Of a DNA stretch of 17,978 bases, positions 1-8,009 are shown piece after piece. The stretch spans positions 1 to 17,978 of the forward strand of contig RXOD01004820.1 in NCBI GenBank assembly GCA_005223375.1. The letters run 5' to 3'. The stretch's first letter is position 1. Every line of letters starts with the position of its first letter. The notes beneath the pieces are model-generated. The model had not been told where the DNA came from and did no database searches. It saw nothing but the letters and a program-made list of their open reading frames with translations. The translations under genes were made by a program, and so were the position numbers. Source of the stretch: Amoebophrya sp. AT5.2 (lineage: Eukaryota; Sar; Dinophyceae; Syndiniales; Amoebophryaceae).

Positions 1-19
1 TTAACGGGATTGGTTCTAT

Positions 20-3000
20 CTAAATGAGCCAGAACGGCAGCACCTTTGTCCACGTGATGGTGACCATCTCCAGGTCCATCCGGTTGTACGCCTCGCCGCG
101 GTCCGCGAGTGGGATTTCGTCCACGAAGATCGGGATTTTTTTCAGGTAGGTGCAGCAGCACCGCGACAGGTGCTCGTCCCCGTACGGGCAGCACTCGCCG
201 CGAAACCCAATCGCGGTGCACCACTCGTGCTTGATGCAGAGGGGGTGCCCGAGGGTGCGGGTGATGGAGGACAGCGGAATCATGCAGGATTCCGTCTCCT
301 TCCTGCTGCGCTTCTCTATGTTCGTCGCGCTGCACTGGCCCATATTGCCGAAGTCCGCATCGACCAGCACAGCGGGCCGGGTGCCGTCGTCCATGGGCTC
401 GTGCCGCCAAGTGGAGACCACCCAGTCGGTACCGTTCCAACGATCCATGGAAAGCCGGAACGCAGGGTCGCAACACTGTGGTCGTGGGTGGAAGTTGCAA
501 TCTTTCGAGCTCCTTCTTCGTGGTACTATGGAGGTGATTTATTATTTCCGAATGCGTTTGTTCTGCTGCATTTCATGATCATCTCATGCGCTGGTGGGAG
601 TTAGCTGTAGCTCGGCGTACATGCCAAAGTTTTTTCAGCGCGCTACCAACTGTGTCGAAGAAATCCAAAGAACGTACTTACTTATTCGCATCACGCATTA
701 TACCTCATTCTGCTCGTTCCTCGCCTGCAAGATCTTGATGCACTTCACTGTTTTTGGCGCGCCGAAGTCGAATCCCACCCAATCCCGCTCCGAGCACATG
801 GCGGTGTCGTTTATCCTCCCGTTTCTTCTCGTTTGGCAATCCGCTGCCCACAGTGTGGTCAGGTCTCCGTCTGCCGCGTTCAGGGGATGGAAATCGTAGC
901 TCACGGACGCTGCCGCCTCCAGCTGCCGGTAGCCGCCGCTCACCACCGTCGCCACCATGTTGCGATCTCGCTTCCCGATGTTGTTGTTGATTTCCCCCGC
1001 TTCGCGACCGTTGTTTTCCAGGGGAATCTTCGCGCTGCAATCGTCGTCGCTGAAGAACTCAACCTCGGAAACGCCCCAGCTCCTCGGTGGCCGGGGCCGT
1101 CCAGGGTCGCACTTCTTGTTGGCGGGCCGCGTTTGCACCCAGCGCAGGCGGAACTGCGAGTTGCTCGCTGCGGGGCGCCGGTTCCACGACCCACCGCCGA
1201 CGCTGTAATAGCGCTTCTGGTTGTCGAGCACGAATTCCTTGCCGTCCCAGTACCGCAGGTCGATGATCGGGCTCTGCCTTCGGATCGCGGGGGACTGGAA
1301 GATGCGCATGCACTTCACCTGTCTCCGGACGTAGCCAAAATCGACCCCGATGTACGCTTCGCGCGGATTGCACGGACCACACCAGGAGCGCCAGTAAGAA
1401 TCCGGGTACAAAACCTGTCCGCCACCCTCGGTGGTGCGCACGTCGGAGCGCACAATCCCGTCGGCCGCCATCGTGCCCGTGTGTGGATCGCGGTAGCCGG
1501 AAACGAGGATGTCGCCCATGAGGGGGGTGCCGAGGCAGTTTACCGTATCGTAAAAACCAAACTCATCCACCTCCCACGGCTCATCCATATGGACGGCGTT
1601 CTCGATGCGCCAAATGGTCTGGCGCCCGGCGGGCCATCTGTCAGTGGAGATTTGTAGCGTCGTTGGCACTTGCGCATGCGCTTCATGTTGTGTTCTGAAT
1701 CACAAGAAAGACATCGATCCATCGATTGCGCATGACATTGACAGCAACAGATTTTTTATTTTGAAGCGCAAGCGCTTGCCACCTTGAAGTTATAAATTAG
1801 CTCTACAGGAGCTCCAGCTGCAGCTGCTGAAGATAAGTACTAAAGAATAAATACTTTTTAACAGTATAGTGTTAGCGTCGGCTCTCTACCTCTAGTCCAC
1901 TCCAGCACCAGCGGCCAATCAAACAGTCGAGACTTCTCTTGTGAACGACTTCCAATGTAGGGGAATAAGTAGATGCAGTAGATACCTCTGCCATGAGCCG
2001 CCGGAGAAGCCCTTCAGGTTCCACGGCTGGTCGATTCCGTAGTCTTTTTGCGAGTATCGGAGGCCGTCCCAGTACTCCAGCTTCATGTCCCGCGCGTGGT
2101 AGAGCGGGTGCTGCCATATCCGGATGCAGTTCACGTTCATGGTGGGCGCGTTTCCGAAGTCCACCCCGAGAAACAGCGGATAGGTATCCGCGCTCTCCAT
2201 CCCGCGATCGCCGACCGGGGACTTGTCCCGGATGTCGATCCAGAAGGTTTCCTCGTTCTTATCAAACGCATTCATCACGATGAACTGCTCGCTCGCGTCG
2301 ATCTCGGCCAGGACCTTGTCGCCCTCCATCTGCTTTCGCGCGGGGTCCCGATTGTTGATGAAGTCGACGAGCTCGGACCCAGTCGCGAACCCGCTGCTGA
2401 TCGCGCGCACGTTCCGGGTATCGACGATAATCTCCTTCTCGGGCTTGCACTCCGTGTCCTCAAAGAACTCGAGCGAGTACACCTGCCAGACGCCGTCCTT
2501 CACGAGATGGTCGGCCTTCAACCGCCACTGGGTGCCGACGAAACCCGGCCGGGCCTGGAGAGAACCGCCGCCAACGTCGAAGAAAAAGGAGCCACCATAG
2601 TCGACGAGGTTCGAGGTGGGGTCCGTGTCGGGGTCGAACCTGAAGAAGATAGAGATTGAGATACGATGATTGGATATAAATAATGGATTTATCTTTTTCT
2701 TTGTTCTTGGTGGATAATATTTCCGAACTGTTCGGAATTATACAGACAAAAAGAGGAAAGCACGCACTCCGTCTCAGAATCAGAAATTGGGCGAGAAGAT
2801 GCCATCAGCAGCACAGTACCATCGGATCCCGTTCCAGGTTTCGAGCCTGACATCCTTCGACTGGAAGGCCGCGTCTCGAAATTGGTCGATGACGATGCAG
2901 CGCGGGATGTTTTGCTCCAAGTACGCCGGTCTGTTGTATGTCCGCTGCACCCCGAACCACGCGGAGAAGCGGTCGCAGCCCCCGTGCGCCGACTGGCACC

Positions 3001-6000
3001 GCACCTCCCAGTACGTGGCGTTGTTCCCGTCCGCCACCATCGTGACGCCGTTTCCCAGGGACGTGGCGCCCTTCGCGATCCAGGCCAGGCCGTCCATGCG
3101 CTCCGTACAGTACTTGTCGCTGTACAGGTGCACGTCCACGACCCGCCAGTACAGCTTCGTGTCCACCGCGTTCGAGATCTTCCACATCGAGTAGTCGAAC
3201 GCCGGGCGGCGGTTCCACGAGCCGCCGCCCAGGTCGTTCTGGATGCCGCCGATCGTGGACGAGAGCGCCGACCAGGGGTTGGGCACGGTCCACCCGCCCT
3301 GCCCGTCCCACGCCGAGATGTGCACGGTGGAGACGGAGTACTTGGGGTTCTCGGACTGGAACATCTTGAAGCACTGCACGTCGATCGCGATCGAGGAGAA
3401 CAGCCCGATGTAGTTCGACTCGCGCTCGCACGGCTCGTTCGGGCGGCACCGCCCCTGCCAGAAGGTGTCGATCTTGCCGTCGAACACCTTCCCGCTGCAG
3501 CTGCTCAGGATCTGCGAGTCCGCGCAGGCGATCTGTTCCTCCGCGAGCGGGAGCACCGCGTTGGAGTCGAACGCGGACCCGGTGAGCGGGACCCGCTGGA
3601 TCGGGAGCACCTGCACGAGCCCGGAGTCGTCCGTGGTGTCGCAGAACGGGTTGTTGAACAGCTCCAGCTCCGCCACGCGCCACTCCGCGATCACCTCGTC
3701 CGCCGTGATCCGCCACAGCGTGTTCATCGGCGCGTAGTCGTAGTTCCACCGGTTGGGGACCAGCCCAAACAGGTCCTTGTCCGCCCGCCAGCCGCGGCCG
3801 TCCCAGCTCTCGAGCCGCAGCTGCTCGCTGTGCTGCGAGATGTGCCAGGCTTTCCCGTACCCCGGGTGCGCCTCCTGCCAGATCTTGATGCAGAGCACGG
3901 TGCGCGGGCTGTAGCCGTAGTCGTACCCGATGAAGGCGTAGTTGCTGAAGCAGGGCCCGGTCACCGCGCCGCCCGTGGAGCACCGCGCGAGGAAACTGGT
4001 GGTCACGTCCCCGTCGCGGATCTTCTCCACCGAGGTGTCCTCGCAGGTGCCCGCGTTGATGCACTGGGGGAACTGGCGCACGTTCTCCGTGCCGATGGGA
4101 ATCCCGTCCAGTTGGTAGCCGCAGCGGCGGTCCCCGTAGAAGTACAGCTCGTTCACAGTCCAGGGTGCGGCGGTCGGATTGGAATTCGTCAGCTTCCACA
4201 GCGTGATGGAACCAGCCGGGCGAGACTGCCACCCGCCGCCTGCCAGCGCGTCGAACTCGGAGTACTTCACCCACTGGAGCGTGTCCCAAAACACCACCGC
4301 GATGTGGTAGGCCTGCCGGGTGGTGATCTTGGACTGGAAAATCCGCACGCACTTGATCGCGCCATCCTGGGTCACGGTGGTCTTGGCGGGGTCGTACAGC
4401 TTCACGTTGCCAAACAGGTCGGGGTCGTCGTCAGACCGCACGAGCTGCTTGTAAATCACGCTGTTCAAACGACCCTGGCTGTCGGGCTGTGGTGAGATCA
4501 GGCTCGGAATCGGTTAAGGTTTGATATATTGAAATGAAACTTCTATCAACATGTTATAAGTAATCCTTATTATAATTCGCGAAGTCGTCCTCGAAGAAAA
4601 TGAAAAAGAACGAGTACACGGCACCGGCAGCTGCATTTGCAGCAGCAGCAGCACTACGTACTACTAGTCTAGTAGATCAACATCCTAAAAATCCTTTTCC
4701 CACGCATAAGTAGTACAACAATCTTTCTTCAAGTGTTGTCATCGGATGGTGCAAAAGCAAATTCATTGCCATATCGATCCCAAAACTACCCTCTGTCCCT
4801 GCACCCCCGGTATGAATGCTGGGCAGCCACCGAGCGACGCGCCGCAGTTGGACTGGTACAGGGTTTTGTTGTTGCCGTCGAACGCCAGCGGGCTTGTGTC
4901 CAGCCGCGAGAAGGTGTCGTCGGAGTAGGACTGCTGCTTCGCGGTCCCGATCATGGGATTGGTGCAGTGGCTGTCCCAGAAGAACTCGAGTTCGTTGATG
5001 TCCCACTGGTCCTCGATCTTCACGATGTTCGTGATCCCCCACCGCTCGCCGCAGAAGTAGCCGGGCCGCTTTTCGTCCATGCCTCGGCAGACCTCCTGCT
5101 TCACGAACTCGGACGCGACGGTGGTGGCCGGGTCGACGACCGTGGCCAGCCTTCGCTTGTTTTCCCCCGCGGCAGGGTTCGTCTTCGAGTTGAGGAAGTC
5201 CTCCGGGACGGAAACGTGCGGATTCGTGGCCAAATCCGTGCCGTAGCCGGCGCCAGGGGGCGTCATTTTGTTCGTGTACTGCTGCTTCAGCCGCGACGCC
5301 CGCTTTCCGGGACCGGGGGCCTGCAGCGACCTGCGGGTCACGTCCCCCGAAGCGGAAACTTCGGAATGTTGCAGCAGCTCCGCGCCCGTGTCGAACCCCT
5401 CCTGCTCGTCCCGTTCCATAGTCGTGCCGTAATCTTCAGCGTCGACCTCCACGTCCGAGCCCGTCTGCTCGATGAGGAGTTTTCGCCGCGCCTCCGCCAG
5501 GTTCGCGATCGGCCGGCCGTCGTGCGTCTGTCGTATGGTGCCAGACACCTCGTCAACCTCGAAGAGCCCGGCATACTCCTTGCCGAACCGCCGTTCCAGC
5601 ATGTCCACGTTCCTATCCCCGTGGTGGGACTGTACGTTTTTGGGCCGGTCGTATTCGACGGTTTCCTTCCGGATGCGCTGCGCGCCCAGTTGGTCGCTCT
5701 GCTCGTCCAGGAGCCGCCGGGGCGGCCGCTTCGTCCTAGGGTCGCCTTGATCCTCCAAGTCGTAGGGGTTCTCGTGCCGTCGGCCTTCGGTTGGAGGCAG
5801 CGAGTCGTGCTGTGGCCGCCTAGTAGCGTCGAAGTCGCTGCTGCTCTCGACAGAGAGCATCCGGGCGGCCGCAGTAGATGAATGCTCGTGCTCGTGCTCC
5901 TCTGGATCCCCACCGATCCTCTCGTCGCTCACGTGCTTCAACCGCGGATAGGCTCCCGCAGTCCCAGCAGATGAACCCCCTTCGCCTTCGCCCACGACGT

Positions 6001-6667
6001 CCATTACCTTGAACGTACTCCGCACCAGCTCGGGATAGCCAGGCACCGCTTCCCCACCTGGCACTCCGTGCATGTCTGGACCACCACCGCCTCCGCCTCC
6101 GACGCGAGGAGGATCGCCTATGATCCCCGGGCCCTCCTCCGCTATGGCGCCGAACAAACTACCGGTGCTTTTCATCACGAACAGCGTCCGGAACAAAAAC
6201 TGCAGGATGAAGTGTTTCACCACTAAAAGTCGCGTGATGAACAGAAAATCCCTTCCGCGCTTTCTTCGCTTGAAGTTGCGCCGGTTCAAGTCTGCTTTGA
6301 TCCCCCGCAGAGAATAAGGCTGATCTTCTGACAAATCGTATGACAATGACGGCGCTCCTCCGGACGGAAGATGGCATCCGAAGTCGTTCTTCCCAGCAGG
6401 CTCGTCTACAGGTGGAATCGGCTGACGGTGACGCTGCGTGCAAATAGCAGAATTAACACCTGCAGGTGATAGCTCCGTGTCCCCATCCTGCGGCCGCTTG
6501 GGCTTCTCGAGACCATCTTTCCGCAAGACGACACTGCAACGAAAAGCCGAGCTTGACGAACATGAGGGTGTCGGGGGCGAGTCATCGAAGACCGGCCGCC
6601 GATGCGTTGGCGCGCCTTGTTCCGAGTGGTCGCCGCGCGGTCTCTCCATCTTTAAGACCAGCCGCAT
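20..6667 (-). CDS. Type II membrane protein with seven tandem discoidin (F5/8C)-like domains and a Cys-rich tail
   Basis: Five exons are inferred: 6667-4805, 4486-2820, 2639-1986, 1637-704 and 475-20. All joins are in phase and give 1857 residues. The start is the first ATG after an in-frame TGA; a second ATG lies six codons on. Residues 1-140 are polar, and a basic RRKRGRD cluster precedes a hydrophobic segment at about 141-164, which predicts N-in/C-out topology. A disordered, partly Gly-rich linker follows. From about residue 540 to 1728 seven diverged domains repeat a shared plan: W-x-V-x-E-L-x-F-F-x-D-x-x-C, then DGN-x-x-T-x-W, then IGVDFG, then C-I-K-I-W-Q, then L-E-x-W-D-G, then GGSW-N-R-R-P-A. 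This plan resembles F5/8 type C (discoidin) domains, which bind glycans or lipids at cell surfaces. A segment with nine Cys follows at about 1753-1813. A role as a surface or secretory-pathway adhesin is inferred. The C-terminus is uncertain, because AAG|GTGCTG just before the stop could be a donor into an exon beyond the window. Confidence 0.82.
476..703 (-). other. Intron 4 of the discoidin-array gene (228 bp)
   Basis: The donor is GAG|GTATAA and the acceptor is CCACAG|TGT, phase 0. The join connects the C-I-K-I-L-Q strand of domain 7 to its R-W-N-G-T-D-W turn, as in the other domains. Reading through it meets a stop within a few codons. Confidence 0.8.
1638..1985 (-). other. Intron 3 of the discoidin-array gene (348 bp)
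   Basis: The donor is CAGAG|GTATCT and the acceptor is CTGACAG|ATGG, phase 2. The join rebuilds G-G-S-W-Q-R-W-P-A-G-R, matching GGSWNRRPA in sister domains. The intron is AT-rich and holds short palindromes: two ATCGAT copies (1713-1718, 1721-1726), GGAGCTCC (1808-1815) and CAGCTGCAGCTG (1815-1826). Confidence 0.82.
2640..2819 (-). other. Intron 2 of the discoidin-array gene (180 bp)
   Basis: The donor is CGATG|GTACTG and the acceptor is CTTCTTCAG|GTTC, phase 2. The join gives N-G-I-R-W-F-D-P-D-T in domain 4. A perfect hairpin-forming palindrome lies inside at 2721-2737. Confidence 0.8.
2721..2737. repeat. Perfect inverted repeat inside an intron
   Basis: TTCCGAAC, one T, then GTTCGGAA: 8-bp arms around a single base, within the 180-bp intron. 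It is also the shape of a dimeric protein-binding site, but the location gives no support for that. Confidence 0.7.
4487..4804 (-). other. Intron 1 of the discoidin-array gene (318 bp)
   Basis: The donor is CCGGGG|GTGCAG and the acceptor is TCACCACAG|CCCGAC, phase 0. The join links G-C-P-A-F-I-P-G to P-D-S-Q-G-R-L-N. This is the least conserved point of domain 1, so the exact splice sites are a little less sure than the others. The intron holds a CAG-rich stretch (about 4628-4652), TTTGCAGC (4636-4643) and an inverted repeat (4661-4675). Confidence 0.7.
4661..4675. repeat. Perfect inverted repeat inside an intron
   Basis: CTACTAG, one T, then CTAGTAG: 7-bp arms. It lies directly beside a CAG-rich stretch within intron 1 of the discoidin-array gene. 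Confidence 0.65.
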
Positions 6668-7112
6668 CTTTCTCTTCGCCTTGATGATTAAGGCTGCTCT
6701 CAATGGTGTTCTTCAGCTCTTGCTTTTAAAAAGTCCTGCATCTTCTTTCCTAAAACCCTCCCACATCAGAGTGGGGGGCTTGCAGGGTGGTGTTAGATTA
6801 AAAGGTGAAAGCTCGTCGATTGGGATTCATGTGGATGCACATGCATTTCTTGCATAATTGCTGTCCATGCTAGAGTGTCAGTTCATCTAGTATGTGTAGT
6901 CTGTTATAATTGTTATTTGTGTAGTTGTAGTCGCAGCTTTGCAGCTGCTGGTTTTGTGTCGGATGAATTCACTGACTGCACTACTGAATAATTCTTTTTG
7001 AGGCTAAGTTAGTAGTAGAAATTGCAAAATGACGGGAGGTAGATAAGGGTCGATGCAGGAGGGTTCCTGGTGGCGCGGGCGGGTGACATGTAGACTCAAT
7101 AATAAGTAAAAG

Positions 7113-7271
7113 TCGAACTCGAAGTCGATCATCGCGCTCGAAGGAAATCGAATCAAATAAAATAATTGAATCCGCTCAACGTCAACAATTTATTTACTCG
7201 TTGAATATCAAAATCAATATTTTTAAGTGCATCGATAACACGCCGCGTCGAAGCAAGACACCGATACTCGA
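7113..7271. other. TCGA-rich AT-leaning segment
   Basis: Eight TCGA tetramers fall in 159 bp, starting at 7113, 7119, 7125, 7138, 7148, 7232, 7248 and 7268. The first three are spaced exactly 6 bp apart. TCGA remains frequent further right, to about 7870. The segment lies about 450-600 bp upstream of the surface-protein start codon. Function is unknown. Confidence 0.5.
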
Positions 7272-7873
7272 TCGTTCGCACTCGCAGTGAGTTCTTGTTG
7301 AGGCATACTTATTCGCGGTGGAGGGTGGAGTGCCATCGCCAGCTCTCAGACAGTGTTTTTCGCTTTCACGTCAGCTCTCATCGCTCAATTTTCGATCCTC
7401 TGCTCGGAGGTTTGAAAATAAGAATTCGAAAGCGAAGAGCCGCAACTCATCTCTCGTCTCGAACAAGAAGCCGTCGCGGCAGCACCGTCACGCGTTCGCA
7501 TTGGAGGCTCACAGCCTACGCGCTACTTGTGCTTCGTCTTGTCGTGCCTCCACCTCTCACTCTCATTCATGACGGGCCGAAAGCTATCGAGCTCGCGGAA
7601 GCTGTCAATCGACACACATCCATTCGTATCGATCCGTTTACGTTTATCTCCAGGCGTAAGTAAACCAAAAGTGCGGTCCTTTCGTAGTATTTACGGTTCG
7701 TTTCGAACAACTTCAATCTCCGGGGAAAGGCACGGCGGCGCTGTGCGAAAGTGGAAAGTCAAAGTTCGTTTTTTGAGAACGTGCCACATTCATGTCGTGA
7801 ATCTCAATTCGAAACGTCAACCACGAAGCGAAAGTAAGCAAAAGTAGAATAATGATAATCTCAAATCTTCGAG

Positions 7874-7879
7874 TTTATT
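7874..7879 (-). promoter_or_regulatory. Possible polyadenylation signal AATAAA
   Basis: The minus strand reads AATAAA 131-136 bases past the stop codon of the Arg/Ser-rich gene. Spacing is reasonable for a 3' UTR signal. Many protists, especially dinoflagellates, do not rely on this hexamer, so this is only a candidate. Confidence 0.25.
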
Positions 7880-8009
7880 GCGCCCGCCGCCCAAGCCCTT
7901 AGAAGAGGAGTCCTGGAGGTTCAGTGAAGCTCCGGTTCCGAACGAGAAACTTGTGGTACTTATTCCACCCAGTTGCGCAGGTCCACACCTCGGATGAAGC
8001 CCAATCCGC

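Larger units (their letters stand above)
410..5050 (-). repeat. Seven tandem protein-domain repeats (discoidin-like), spread over five exons
   Basis: Protein-level repeats begin near residues 540, 716, 877, 1054, 1213, 1401 and 1555 of the surface protein. Each unit is about 155-190 residues and opens with a W-R/K-I/L motif. The best kept positions are the Cys after the first strand, the D-G before T-x-W, the I-G-x-D-F-G strand, the C-I-K-I-W-Q strand and the W-D-G turn. Units 3 and 4 have lost the DFG core (IGLFSS and FGVQRT instead). Introns fall at different places inside the units, at the IGVDFG strand, after the WDG turn, at GGSW and after the C-I-K-I-L-Q strand. The array therefore did not arise by simple one-exon-per-domain duplication. 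No close nucleotide repeat is visible, so the duplications are old. Confidence 0.75.
6668..8009. other. Non-coding stretch between the surface-protein gene and the Arg/Ser-rich gene
   Basis: I see no supported gene here. The right part is the 3' end of the Arg/Ser-rich gene and the left part the presumed promoter and 5' UTR of the surface-protein gene. Plus-strand open frames up to about 120 codons exist at 7295-7847, but their composition looks random. An imperfect hairpin (CCTCCCAC, six bases, GTGGGGGG) lies at 6757-6778. The middle is rich in TCGA. Confidence 0.55.

Noticed and set aside
2805..4352. Second minus-strand open frame of about 515 codons over the same exon
   Set aside because: Its composition is Arg/Gly/Ala/His-biased and it lacks the domain repeats. 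It shadows exon 2 of the surface-protein gene.
2882..4495. Long antisense open frame of more than 500 codons across the discoidin array
   Set aside because: It is Arg/Val/Ala/His-rich with no domain signal. The minus-strand frame carries the repeated Trp/Cys motifs, so this is a shadow in GC-rich coding DNA.
4630..4652. CAG-triplet run as a microsatellite
   Set aside because: It has only about four consecutive CAG units, interrupted, too short to call a microsatellite.
4733..5881. Plus-strand open frame of 382 codons
   Set aside because: It overlaps exon 1 of the surface-protein gene and runs into its intron, with no recognisable domain.
7295..7847. Plus-strand open frames of 106-122 codons in the non-coding stretch
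   Set aside because: Composition is Ser/Arg/His-biased without domains, and several overlapping frames are open at once. There is no support for a gene.
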